A stretch of DNA of 64,000 nt. Origin: Microvirga aerilata (GTDB lineage Bacteria > Pseudomonadota > Alphaproteobacteria > Rhizobiales > Beijerinckiaceae). Below are positions 25,594-33,634 of this stretch, piece by piece; the first letter of the stretch is position 1, and each line of letters opens with the position of its first letter. Where the stretch lies: contig NZ_JAEQMY010000011.1 in assembly GCF_016743775.1 (NCBI RefSeq), positions 1-64,000 of the forward strand. The letters run 5' to 3'. The notes under the pieces are model-generated. The model was not told where the DNA came from, searched no databases, and saw only the letters and a list, made by a program, of their open reading frames with translations. Position numbers and translations under genes: made by a program.

Positions 25594-25731
25594 GCAAGTG
25601 ACCAGAAGCTAACGATGGGGTGGTAAGAGGGTGCTGTCTTGGCGAAAGCCAGTCATCTTGTTCGTGGATTGGTCACAAGTCGCCCAAGCTCACTACCCCA
25701 CATCCCGGTCAAAACAATCTGGAGGTCATTT

Positions 25732-25935
25732 ATGCAACAGAGGACGCGCCGCTGGATCATGCCCGAGGCCGACATTATTTCGTTGTTAAGGTTGATCCAC
25801 GGGAGGGTAAGCTCGCCAAAGATCGAGGTCCGACATCGCGACACCCTGATCCGACTTCGAGACATGCTGGAAGATGATCTCAACCGCCATCGGGATAATG
25901 GGTTGCCCAAAGAGCAGCAGACGAACAGCGCCTGA
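25732..25935 (+). CDS. Small charged hypothetical protein
   Basis: A GGAGG ribosome site seven bases before ATG 25,732 supports this 67-residue frame. The product (MQQRTRRWIMPEADIISLLR, then TLIRLRDMLEDDLNRH) is helical and rich in Arg and Asp. Its repeated R-L-x-D pattern suggests a helical hairpin. It has no known domain, and neighbours are other tiny genes on the same strand. Confidence 0.6.
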   Translation: MQQRTRRWIMPEADIISLLRLIHGRVSSPKIEVRHRDTLIRLRDMLEDDLNRHRDNGLPKEQQTNSA

Positions 25936-26163
25936 TGAAACCGGCAACCCACCCACCAGAATGGGGAGCGCGACCTAACCCAGAGTGCGAGGGTGCCGGA
26001 TCAGCAGATACCGGTCGAGCCGTCGCCTGGGATCGAGGACACGGAAGGTCACCCAACCTGATCCGACTCTTTTGTAGCACTCCCTTTGCTCCCGATACGC
26101 TCTTCGGTTCTTTGATTAAATTGCCATGAGGCCACAGTATTCCTTAGCCATAGGATGCAGGGG

Positions 26164-26280
26164 ATGGCAGTACCCCAGGCAGTTAACTTCCACAGCCGTC
26201 CGCGAGGGGTTGCATGGACCGGTGCTGCGGTCCTTGTGGGGTCTGTTTTCCTGGCACTCGCGCTTCTGGCCAGTATCTGA
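26164..26280 (+). CDS. 38-residue single-span membrane protein
   Basis: ATG at 26,164 (AGG and GGGG upstream) begins MAVPQAVNFHSRPRGVAWTG and runs into one hydrophobic helix (AAVLVGSVFLALALLASI) that ends at the stop. Its positive N-terminal half should stay in the cytoplasm. It ends nine bases from the convergent nepR-like gene. It looks like a stress-type small membrane protein; the role is unknown. Confidence 0.5.
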   Translation: MAVPQAVNFHSRPRGVAWTGAAVLVGSVFLALALLASI

Positions 26281-26288
26281 CTGAGCCA

Positions 26289-26501
26289 TCAGCCGAGGCT
26301 TTCGGCCCCAACCTGCTGCCTCTGACACGTGGCACCGCGCTGCTCCCGGTCAATGCGCGACAGGGCGTCCTCGATGTTGCTGGGCAGGGGTTGCCTGATC
26401 ACATCGGCATAGAGGGAACGCATGTCATGCGCTATTCGGCGCAACAGTTCTGCGTCGGGGACACTCGGATGCCGCTTGCCAATGCCGACCTCGCTCTCCA
26501 T
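26289..26501 (-). CDS. NepR-like anti-sigma factor paralogue
   Basis: This 70-residue protein carries a NepR-type segment: RRIAHDMRSLYADVIRQPLP followed by SNIEDALSRID. The Pro-Leu-Pro turn and flanking helices correspond to the EPLPDR core of NepR. GGGAGG lies five bases before the ATG. The antisense frame 26,214-26,579 is rejected in its favour. This is the third NepR-type protein in the window, and it may serve a second EcfG-type sigma factor such as that at 562. Confidence 0.68.
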   Translation of the reverse strand: MESEVGIGKRHPSVPDAELLRRIAHDMRSLYADVIRQPLPSNIEDALSRIDREQRGATCQRQQVGAESLG

Positions 26502-26889
26502 CGCCGCCTCCCAACCTGCCGCCGCTCCCGATTGGACGCAGCGATTCGGCTGAGAAAGAGGCAGTTAGGCGCTCATTAACCATAATATCTTTGCCTGTGA
26601 ATTGTGGGCACAACTCGTTGCCTGCACGTTATCGGTGCTTGCTGGCATGGGACTGCAACTGATGCCTTCATCAGTCCGATCTGAAAGGAATCAAGGGATT
26701 CTCGTCATGGGGGAAAGGCTGTATCGGACCTCCGCTACCATCCCAGTCCTGTGAGGCCTGAGGACTTCATCAATCATCGCAGATCGATCGCAAGGCGCCT
26801 GAGGCTTCGTATGAGAGGCCCAGGAGAGGCGCTCTTCTTTCGGACCGCTCGCCCTTATCCGTGACGTGTTTGGCTCGTCTCCGGCTTCA
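26502..26889. other. Intergenic stretch without a supported gene
   Basis: About 390 bases separate the nepR-like gene from the end of the diguanylate cyclase gene. Only short shadow frames occur. The upstream region of the nepR-like gene is A/T-rich near 26,580, where a promoter could lie. Confidence 0.4.
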
Positions 26890-28407
26890 TCAGGCTGCTG
26901 CATGCGGCAGGATGGGGCCGTGCGAGTGTGCGGCGGCATCGTTGGGGCCGCGAACGCAGTTGCGGCCTGCCGCCTTGGCTTGGTAGAGGGCCTTGTCCGC
27001 AACCTCCTGCAGGATGGCTCTTTCGCTGCTGCGGGACGGTGTGGCCGAAGCGATCCCGATGCTGACCGTCACGCGCCGATGAGGGCTCCCGTCATGCACG
27101 ATGCCCATCGCCAGGATCGCCTGCCGGATGTTCTCCGCGATGATCTGAGCGCCATTGGGATCGGTCTCGGGAAGGACGACGACGAATTCTTCTCCGCCGT
27201 ATCGGGCTGCGATGTCACGCGGGCGGCGAATGTTGGCATCCAACGTGGCGGCTATCTGGCGGAGCACCTCGTCGCCCCTGCCATGACCGTACTGATCATT
27301 GAACTTCTTGAAGAAATCCGCGTCGATGTACAGCAGGGAGAGCGGCGAGCCCGAGCGGATCGCGTGACGCCATTCGCGCTCGAACGTTTCACGAAACGCG
27401 CGACGGTTGGGCAGGCCCGTCAGATCATCGGTTCTGGCGATCCGTCTCAGCTTGGTCTCGGCTTTCGTGCGGCGGTTGAGCTCGCGCTGGAAAAGGATCG
27501 TCAGGCCGACGACGGCAAAGCAGAGGATAACCGTCATGAGGCTCAGGACGAGGGCTTTTCGCTGCCAGCCGGCGAAGATTTCGTCCACCGAGAGCGCAAC
27601 GGTGAGAACCAGGGGGTATCTGTCCAGCTTCTCGAAGGAGATGAGGCGGCGGACCCCGTCGATGGGCGACACCGACTCGAAGGTGCCCGATTTTGCCCCC
27701 AGCAGGCGTTGAACATGGGGAGAGCCCGCAAAGTCCTGATTGACCTGGCTTTCGTCGAAAGGGTGTCGCGTCAGCAGGATGCCGTCGGTCCGAAACAGGT
27801 TGATCGCCCCCTGCTGGCCAAGGCTTAGATCCCTGAACAGCTGGTTCAGGTTGGGCAGGGAGATCGACCCCATCGTGATGCCTGCGAAGTGCCCCGCCGG
27901 ATCGGAAAGCCTCCGGCTGATGCCGATGCTCAGCTCGCCGCCTCCGGTCGTGCTTTTGAAGGGGCGGCTCACGTGCAGTCCGAGGTGATGGTTCTCCCTG
28001 TGAGCCTTGAAGTACTCCTGATCGGCAACATTGAGAGAGCGCTGGGCAATGATCGGGCCCGCATCGGCGACGAGGTTGCCGGTTCTGTCGACAACCAGCA
28101 GCGACCCCATGAAGGAGGCCGAGACGGAGCGATCGAAAAGCATCCTGTACTGGAGATCGGGCGGGAGCTGCCTGAAGGCGAGATGATCGAGACCCTCGAT
28201 GGCGCCCTTCAGGGAAAGGTCCAAAAGATCGAAATCCCTGTCGAGGCTGCGCCCGATGGCGGTCAGGATGTTCCGGGAAGACTTTTCCGCCGACTGCCAC
28301 GTGTCCTGGTGGTCCACCCACAGGGTATGGGCCGAAACCCCCAGGATGCCCAGGGCGATGATGCCTGCTATCAGGTTTAGATGGACTGCTGAGAACAGAC
28401 GTTTCAT
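26890..28407 (-). CDS. Membrane diguanylate cyclase with periplasmic Cache-type sensor
   Basis: This 505-residue protein (ATG 28,407 preferred over TTG 28,419) has an N-terminal membrane helix, a periplasmic double-Cache-like domain (about 35-280, typified by SVSASFMGSLLVVDRTGNLV and GGELSIGISRR), a second helix (about 290-310), and a GGDEF domain. The GGDEF domain has the active site YGGEEFVVVLP and substrate helix DDLTGLPNRRAF. It should make c-di-GMP in the cytoplasm in response to an external ligand. An RxxD inhibitory site before GGEEF (RPRD) is plausible. This signal is the activator of Alg44-type PilZ proteins, and an alg44 gene lies at 38,652. A direct link is inference. Confidence 0.92.
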   Translation of the reverse strand: MKRLFSAVHLNLIAGIIALGILGVSAHTLWVDHQDTWQSAEKSSRNILTAIGRSLDRDFDLLDLSLKGAIEGLDHLAFRQLPPDLQYRMLFDRSVSASFMGSLLVVDRTGNLVADAGPIIAQRSLNVADQEYFKAHRENHHLGLHVSRPFKSTTGGGELSIGISRRLSDPAGHFAGITMGSISLPNLNQLFRDLSLGQQGAINLFRTDGILLTRHPFDESQVNQDFAGSPHVQRLLGAKSGTFESVSPIDGVRRLISFEKLDRYPLVLTVALSVDEIFAGWQRKALVLSLMTVILCFAVVGLTILFQRELNRRTKAETKLRRIARTDDLTGLPNRRAFRETFEREWRHAIRSGSPLSLLYIDADFFKKFNDQYGHGRGDEVLRQIAATLDANIRRPRDIAARYGGEEFVVVLPETDPNGAQIIAENIRQAILAMGIVHDGSPHRRVTVSIGIASATPSRSSERAILQEVADKALYQAKAAGRNCVRGPNDAAAHSHGPILPHAAA

Positions 28408-28672
28408 TCGGCCGCGCAACGCTCGGTGGCAAGCTTGTTTCTATAGACGACGCAAGCAGAGCAAGACAATACGTAGAGAAACTTAGGCTGCCGAGCGGTC
28501 ATGGTTCTGTGGAGAGCAGATCTCTCGCGCAGTTTTCCTGCTCTCTTGATGATAACATTACGTAATGTATGTTAATCCACCCCTGGTGGAATTTCAGGCC
28601 TGTTTTGCCGTTCATCATTCGTTCTATATTGTCGGGCATCAATGCAGAAGACGGTTTCCGGCGTGGAGGGCG

Positions 28673-28900
28673 ATGATGGTTGGCCAGTCTCATTCTCATA
28701 GGATCTGGAGGATGATGAACGCTTTGATCGATGCGCGACCGGAATGGGCCGACAAGGACACCTTCGAGGCCGATCGGGAGAAGATTCTCCGGTATGGCGC
28801 ATCCATAGGCCTCACCTCCGACGAGCTTTTGAGGATTACCGATCCGGACATGATTCTGGGGCTATGGACTGCGGCGGAGGCCGTGCATGCGCAGGACTAG
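28673..28900 (+). CDS. Small hypothetical protein
   Basis: ATG at 28,673 follows GGAGGG closely and gives 75 residues. The product is helical and acidic (FEADREKILRYGASIGLTSD, then ELLRITDPDMILGLW). It has no signal peptide or membrane segment. The frame is open back to 28,565, but the upstream part is low complexity in style. Function unknown. Confidence 0.5.
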   Translation: MMVGQSHSHRIWRMMNALIDARPEWADKDTFEADREKILRYGASIGLTSDELLRITDPDMILGLWTAAEAVHAQD

Positions 28901-28937
28901 TTCCAGGGCCCGCGCCGGGGACGGATGGCTCCGAGGT

Positions 28938-29393
28938 TCAGGCGCGCGCTGCCTCTGGTTGGGTGAGCCGCACGATTTGCAGGGTGTTGCCCTCAACCCA
29001 GATAATGGCGTTCAGGCCGTAGCGGAGACCGACGGATTTGGCTTCTTCCAGCCCAATCCCCAGAACCAGAAAACTAGGCTCGTCCGGCCAATCCGCCCCG
29101 GCGCCGATCCCCTCGAACAGGAGGCCTAGGGGCTCCAGTTCCTGCCGAAGCCTCTCCTGAGCCCTCCGGTTGACGCTCTCAGGCATGATGTTGCTGCCTG
29201 GATTATGGGCTGTGATGAAGGCTGCGGATCGAGCCTCGTGGCGCAGCAGCAGCCCTTCCAAAGGAAGGCATGGGCGCCCGAGATCGAACGTGAGGGTGCC
29301 GGCGTCATGCCTCACCCAGTAAGACGCATTATGATAATCTGTAATGAGGCAGCACATCGCTTCAGGTCTTGCCAGCATGGAGGAAGCGGTCAT
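28938..29393 (-). CDS. DUF3293 family protein
   Basis: ATG at 29,393 gives about 151 residues and keeps the gene clear of the divergent transglycosylase gene; the longer frame to 29,618 would overlap it. Visible features are the family marks AAFITAHNPGSN, a helix ERLRQELEPLGL, and DEPSFLVLGIGLEEAKSVGL followed by YGLNAIIWVEG. This is the DUF3293 pattern, an uncharacterised cytoplasmic family. It stands alone. Confidence 0.8.
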   Translation of the reverse strand: MTASSMLARPEAMCCLITDYHNASYWVRHDAGTLTFDLGRPCLPLEGLLLRHEARSAAFITAHNPGSNIMPESVNRRAQERLRQELEPLGLLFEGIGAGADWPDEPSFLVLGIGLEEAKSVGLRYGLNAIIWVEGNTLQIVRLTQPEAARA

Positions 29394-29541
29394 CGGCTCA
29401 TCGATAATGCATCTATGGCCCGATGCGCCGCAACCCATGAGAATGGACCCAAACGGGCCCCTCCGAGGGTCCTTAAGGCCAAGCTGACGCCCTCTTGCCA
29501 CGATTGCTTGTGAGCATCCCCTCCAAACAAAGGGGATGCCA

Positions 29542-30030
29542 ATGATTTCTCGTTTTGCTCTGGCCTGTGTTGCGGCTGCCTGTGCCGGGCCCGCCATCGC
29601 GTCCGACCGGGCCACCATCGATGCGCTTGTGGTGCAGCATGCCCGGGTTCACGGGGTTCCGGAGGCATTGGTGCACCGAGTGATCCGGCGGGAGAGCGGC
29701 TACAATCCACGGGCTTCCAGCCGAGGAAATCTGGGCCTGATGCAGATCCGCTACGCAACGGCGAGAGGCATGGGGTATGCGGGGCCGGCATCGGGCCTCC
29801 TCGATGCCAACACCAATCTGACGTATGCGGTCCCTTATCTGGCGAATGCCTACCGGGTGGCAGGCGGCAATCCCGACCGCGCCGTATCCCTGTATGCGGG
29901 GGGCTATTACTACGAAGCGAAGCGGAAAGGGCTGCTCCGGGCGCTTCGAACCGGGGTGAGCGATCCCGTGTCGACGGGGTCCGTATCTCCATCGCGCACT
30001 TCGGTCTTCACCTTGGCAAGCCCGCAATAG
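29542..30030 (+). CDS. Lytic transglycosylase, SLT type, exported
   Basis: ATG at 29,542 (AAGGGG six bases upstream) is chosen over 29,536. The 162-residue protein has a signal peptide (MISRFALACVAAACAGPAIA). The SLT domain has catalytic Glu51 in IRRESGYNPRASS, followed by the GLMQIRY motif and an aromatic strand near AVSLYAGGYYYEA. It should cleave peptidoglycan glycan strands in the periplasm. The short length is as in IagB/VirB1-type enzymes, but no secretion-system genes are adjacent, so a general cell-wall role is likely. Confidence 0.9.
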   Translation: MISRFALACVAAACAGPAIASDRATIDALVVQHARVHGVPEALVHRVIRRESGYNPRASSRGNLGLMQIRYATARGMGYAGPASGLLDANTNLTYAVPYLANAYRVAGGNPDRAVSLYAGGYYYEAKRKGLLRALRTGVSDPVSTGSVSPSRTSVFTLASPQ

Positions 30031-30112
30031 GCAGCGCCAGACAAGGCGGCTTGCCTGCATCATCGAGCGATCTCAGACAGGGCCCTCGAGACCGCTCGGT
30101 GACGGCTCGAGG

Positions 30113-30493
30113 TCAGGCAGGCTCCGTATCGATTCCGGCTTCCGCCAAATCCTTGAAGCCTCCGATGTTGAAGACCGCCGTGTAGCCCATGTCCTGAAGG
30201 GTCTTGCCCGCCAGGGCGGAGCGGCCGCCCGATGCACAATGCAGAAGGATGACCTTGTCCTTCTGAAAGGCCGGATTGTGGTACTGGCTCTCAGGGTCGG
30301 CCCGGAACTCCAGCATGCCGCGCGAGACGTTCACCGCACCCTTGAGCCTGCCCGTCTGCTGAACCTCCGTCGGGTCGCGCACGTCCACGACGAGCACATC
30401 GCCGGATCTCATCTTCTCGACGGCCTCATCCGGGGAAAGCCTGGGTACGGCGGCGTTCGCTTCCGCCAGCAGTTCCTTGACGTTCTTGGCCAT
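30113..30493 (-). CDS. Rhodanese-like sulfurtransferase
   Basis: This 126-residue single-domain protein has the rhodanese active-site loop LLHCASGGRSALAG with catalytic Cys and strands VLVVDVRDPTEVQQTG and VFNIGGFKDLAEAG. It has no signal peptide, so it acts in the cytoplasm, transferring sulfane sulfur. The substrate is unknown. It stands alone between the transglycosylase and a small gene. Confidence 0.9.
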   Translation of the reverse strand: MAKNVKELLAEANAAVPRLSPDEAVEKMRSGDVLVVDVRDPTEVQQTGRLKGAVNVSRGMLEFRADPESQYHNPAFQKDKVILLHCASGGRSALAGKTLQDMGYTAVFNIGGFKDLAEAGIDTEPA

Positions 30494-30858
30494 GGTTCTC
30501 TCCAGGTGGAGCAGTGTCTCTGCAGGACCGGAAGAGGCTCCGCCCGTCGTGCGATCCTGTCAAGACGCAAGGCATGAAGCCGGATCGGCAATCGGGTCCA
30601 GGCTCCTCCTCCGGGGCTGCTCGCGGGCCCTCGGATGCCGCTGGGCACCATCCTGATTGCAGGCAGCCGCGCCGGTGTCCTGCTGCGGAGCCTTACCGAT
30701 GGCTCGAGCGTTAACGGCCGGGCTGAAGATCGTACATGAAGCCCGTGATGTCGCCGTTCTCGTTGCGCCGTGACCACAGGGATGCTCGGATCAGACCTGT
30801 GCAACGCGGCCCGAGGATCGCCGCATCGGAAACGTACACCGCATGGAGAGCACGAGAC
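30494..30858. other. Intergenic stretch without a supported gene
   Basis: About 365 bases. A minus-strand frame at 30,711-30,860 has a protein-like sequence but its start would overlap the start of the plus-strand gene at 30,859 and it lacks a ribosome site, so it is not annotated. Confidence 0.4.
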
Positions 30859-31116
30859 ATGGCGCGTGAAGTCACCGACGCAGAAGGCGTCGTTTGGTCC
30901 TGCATCCAGGCTTTCGCCGGCCTCGGCAACGATCCCGAGAAGACAGAGGCCGCGCGGGTGGAGGGCTCCTCCGATCGTGTTCATGTGGTTTGCACGCCAA
31001 GCGGCGGCGCAAAGTCGGTCCGGCTCGAACTCCCCGGAGACTGGGAGAAGAGCATGTCCGACGATGTCCTGCTCGAGGCCGTTCACGCGCGGCTCTCGGA
31101 GGAGACGCCTTCATAG
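30859..31116 (+). CDS. Small hypothetical protein
   Basis: ATG at 30,859 follows GGAGAG by nine bases and gives 85 residues. The sequence (MAREVTDAEGVVWSCIQAFA, then VHVVCTPSGGAKSVRLEL and GDWEKSMSDDVLLEAV) looks like a small alpha/beta globular protein. I associate it with Methylobacteriaceae. It precedes the exonuclease gene by 95 bases and could be in one transcript. Function unknown. Confidence 0.6.
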   Translation: MAREVTDAEGVVWSCIQAFAGLGNDPEKTEAARVEGSSDRVHVVCTPSGGAKSVRLELPGDWEKSMSDDVLLEAVHARLSEETPS

Positions 31117-31211
31117 TCCACGCTTCGGCACGTCTGTTCGCCCACAGGCTGCGAGGGATGGAACGAGTTCTCAAGAGGCCCCTGAACGCTCACCTGTGGA
31201 GCCGATCCTCG

Positions 31212-31844
31212 ATGACCGATCTGCCGCATATCGCTTTTCTTGATTTCGAAGCTTCTTCCCTGGGAAAGCATGGCTACCCCATCGAGGTCGCCTGGGTTTT
31301 CGCAACCGGCGAGGAGGAGAGCCATCTCATCAGGCCTGCTGCGTCATGGAACGATTGGGACGCCAAAGCCGAAGCCGTGCACGGCATTTCCCGCAAGCAA
31401 CTGGTCGCGGAGGGGACGCCGCTTGAGGAAGTCGCTCAACGGATGGTCCTGGTTCTGACAGGGGCCGCACTCTACGCAACGGCTCCGTCCTGGGATGGCA
31501 AGTGGCTGAGCAAGCTGCTGCGTACGGCGGGCCTGCCCCGCCATGCGCTGCGCCTTGAGGACACCGACGCAGCCCACCGGCGGGCTATGCGCGAAGCACT
31601 GCAGGCCGGTAATGTTTCGGCTAAGCTCCAAAGGGATCTCATGCGGGACATCCTTGCGCAGGCTCAGCGCAGGGACGATGAGCTCGGTCCTGCCGTGCAT
31701 CGTGCCCTGGCAGATGCTCAGCGCGAGCAGCGTCTTTGGCTGGATATCCGCCGCCACGCCGCGGACACCGCCATGCGCGTTGGAGATGGAGCGAAGGGGC
31801 TGCATCAAATGGATCGCGGCGCAATCGAGCAGCAGATCAAGTAA
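31212..31844 (+). CDS. DEDDh 3'-5' exonuclease (DnaQ-like)
   Basis: ATG at 31,212 gives a 210-residue protein starting MTDLPHIAFLDFEASSLGKH, whose Asp-x-Glu forms exonuclease motif ExoI. A second acidic segment is near APSWDGKWLSKLL (ExoII), and HRALADAQ supplies the His-x4-Asp of ExoIII. The residues are those of the DEDDh family, which trims DNA or RNA 3' ends. It has no polymerase domain. The frame is open upstream to 30,894, but that part belongs to the other gene's frame-shadow. Confidence 0.82.
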   Translation: MTDLPHIAFLDFEASSLGKHGYPIEVAWVFATGEEESHLIRPAASWNDWDAKAEAVHGISRKQLVAEGTPLEEVAQRMVLVLTGAALYATAPSWDGKWLSKLLRTAGLPRHALRLEDTDAAHRRAMREALQAGNVSAKLQRDLMRDILAQAQRRDDELGPAVHRALADAQREQRLWLDIRRHAADTAMRVGDGAKGLHQMDRGAIEQQIK

Positions 31845-31880
31845 GCATCGTCGTGGAATCCAAGGAGCGGAGCCGATCCG

Positions 31881-32522
31881 TCAATATCCGTCCGGCAGCT
31901 CGGATGCGATGTCCTGATCAGGGCGGGTCAGAATATCGATGCGTCGACCGTCCGGGAGCTGAATGGTTCGCAGCCTCATGAGCTGGAGGTCTGATCCGCC
32001 TTCCTCCTGGATCCTGCCATTGCGCGTGATCCTGGCGCGCCGCTCGATCCTGCTGCGGGGCTCTGCCCGCGATGCTTCCCGCGATGCTTCCGTTGCAGGT
32101 TCGCGCCGCCGCGCGCTTTGCTCCTCCCTCCGGCTCCGTACGGGCGAACTGGCTTGGCGAGGCGGGCTGCTGCGAACTTTGCGCTCGGCAGCAGCTTTTT
32201 GCTTCGCCGGGTTCTCGGAGCCAGGCTTGCGCGCCGCCGCAGGGGAGGGGGGCGCTACATCCTTCTTCTCCTCGCCCGCCTCTGCAGAGGGGGCCGTCGA
32301 GGCCTGCTGGGGGGCGGCAGGAGCCGGATCGGGGGCAGCAGCCTGCGGAGGCGGCGGAGATGACGGCGGCGCAGCGGAGGGGGCGGGGGTCGGCGTTTGA
32401 GAGCCTGTCTCAGGCGGCGGGTCGACCCAGGCACGCTCTGCCTGTGCAAGGCTCGCAGAGGGGCTTGCAAGGATACTCAAGAGTGAGGCGGTCAACAGCC
32501 ACCGTCCCGATCCTCCTGCCAT
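31881..32522 (-). CDS. Exported Pro/Ala-rich protein of unknown function
   Basis: ATG at 32,522 follows GGAGG by six bases and opens a signal peptide (MAGGSGRWLLTASLLSILAS). The 213-residue product has a long disordered Pro/Ala/Ser region (about 40-110), then an Arg/Glu-rich stretch, then a compact C-terminal part (LQLMRLRTIQLPDGRRIDIL). It is probably periplasmic, with the C-terminal 60 residues as the functional end. No family is recognised. The frame is open upstream to 32,750, but without a ribosome site. Confidence 0.6.
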   Translation of the reverse strand: MAGGSGRWLLTASLLSILASPSASLAQAERAWVDPPPETGSQTPTPAPSAAPPSSPPPPQAAAPDPAPAAPQQASTAPSAEAGEEKKDVAPPSPAAARKPGSENPAKQKAAAERKVRSSPPRQASSPVRSRREEQSARRREPATEASREASRAEPRSRIERRARITRNGRIQEEGGSDLQLMRLRTIQLPDGRRIDILTRPDQDIASELPDGY

Positions 32523-32781
32523 GACATGCCTCCACAACATCCTGAAAGGGGAACGCTTCTCCCGCTGTTCCTGGTTCCATGGTTTCAGTGTCGCGGCAGG
32601 GAAGACGGAATAAGCCTTTGAAAGCACAGGCTTTGCCCAAGCGAATGGCTCAGGCTCGAAGCAGAGGAACCGTACTCCCATGCCGTGGCTTTCAGGTGCC
32701 TCTCCCCAGAGAATGCGGCACGCTCCTTGCAGAAGCTTCACCGTAAGCAAACATAAGGGGTGAATTTACAGGGGGAGCCTC

Positions 32782-33516
32782 ATGGATCAGATCTACGCCT
32801 TGGCTGCGGATCCTACAGCTTGGGTCGCATTGGCGACCCTCGTCATCATGGAAGTTGTACTCGGCATCGACAACCTCATCTTCATTTCGATTCTGACCAA
32901 CAAGCTGCCTGCTCATCAGCAGGCAAAGGCCCGCCGGATCGGCATTGGCCTTGCCCTCGTTCTTCGCCTCGGCCTGCTTGGAACGATTGCCATCATCGTG
33001 CAGCTGACCGAGCCGCTTTTTACGGCCTTCGGCCATGGTTTCTCCTGGAGGGACCTGATCCTGATCGCAGGCGGCCTCTTCCTGGTCTGGAAGGCTACCA
33101 AGGAGATCCATCACAACGTCGACCCCGACCCGGGACCTGATATGTTCGAGGGACAAAAGGCAGGGATGACCTTTGGGGCGGCAATCGTGCAGATCCTGCT
33201 CCTGGATCTGGTCTTCTCCATCGACAGCATCATCACGGCTGTCGGCATGACCGATCACGTGCCGATCATGGTGATCGCCGTCGTCGTTGCGGTGGCGGTC
33301 ATGTTGCTGGCGGCCGATCCTCTCGCGCGGTTCATTCAGGCCAATCCGACGGTGGTCATGCTGGCCCTCGGCTTCCTCATGATGATCGGCATGACGCTGA
33401 TCGCGGAAGGCTTCGGGGCCCATGTGCCCAAGGGCTACATCTATGCAGCGATGGCGTTCTCGGCGCTGATCGAAGCGTTGAACATGCTGTCAAGGCGCGC
33501 GCAGAGGAAGCGCTAG
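32782..33516 (+). CDS. TerC family integral membrane protein
   Basis: This 244-residue protein has seven predicted membrane helices and the TerC signatures [16 protein letters not shown], with the conserved Glu, Asp and Asn in the first helix, and [17 protein letters not shown], with the second Asp pair. TerC proteins move or coordinate metal ions such as Mn2+ and protect secreted enzymes. GGGGGAG lies just upstream of the ATG. No riboswitch of the yybP-ykoY type is recognisable. It is the last gene before the alginate region on this strand. Confidence 0.9.
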   Translation: MDQIYALAADPTAWVALATLVIMEVVLGIDNLIFISILTNKLPAHQQAKARRIGIGLALVLRLGLLGTIAIIVQLTEPLFTAFGHGFSWRDLILIAGGLFLVWKATKEIHHNVDPDPGPDMFEGQKAGMTFGAAIVQILLLDLVFSIDSIITAVGMTDHVPIMVIAVVVAVAVMLLAADPLARFIQANPTVVMLALGFLMMIGMTLIAEGFGAHVPKGYIYAAMAFSALIEALNMLSRRAQRKR

Positions 33517-33565
33517 CCGGAGGATCCCAGGCACGGGCAATTATAGCGCCACGTGCCTTAGTCGT

Positions 33566-33602
33566 CGCTCGGGTGAAGGCGTCTGCGCCTTTCGCCCGAG
33601 CG
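33566..33602 (+). terminator. Strong hairpin after terC
   Basis: CGCTCGGG-TGAAGGCG pairs with CGCCTTTC-GCCCGAGCG through a stem of about 16 pairs with a one-base bulge and a four-base loop. It lies between the convergent terC and PL7 lyase genes, 50 bases after terC. The T-tract after it is weak, so it may act as a bidirectional transcription barrier more than a classic terminator. Confidence 0.6.
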
Positions 33603-33634
33603 GAGTTCTTTGGGCAAGGATGCCGTGAAGTGAG

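Noticed and set aside
26214..26579. Plus-strand 121-residue frame
   Set aside because: Antisense to the NepR-like gene at 26,289, which has a family motif and a ribosome site.
28419..28460. EcfG-like promoter before the diguanylate cyclase
   Set aside because: The -35 reads GAAAC instead of GGAAC and spacing is 15, so the match is too weak.
30711..30860. Minus-strand 49-residue frame starting MSRALHAVYVSDAAIL
   Set aside because: Protein-like, but its ATG overlaps the start of the better-supported plus-strand gene at 30,859 and it has no ribosome site.
32640..32781. Possible metal riboswitch before terC
   Set aside because: Some TerC genes follow yybP-ykoY riboswitches, but none of the conserved loops is recognisable here.
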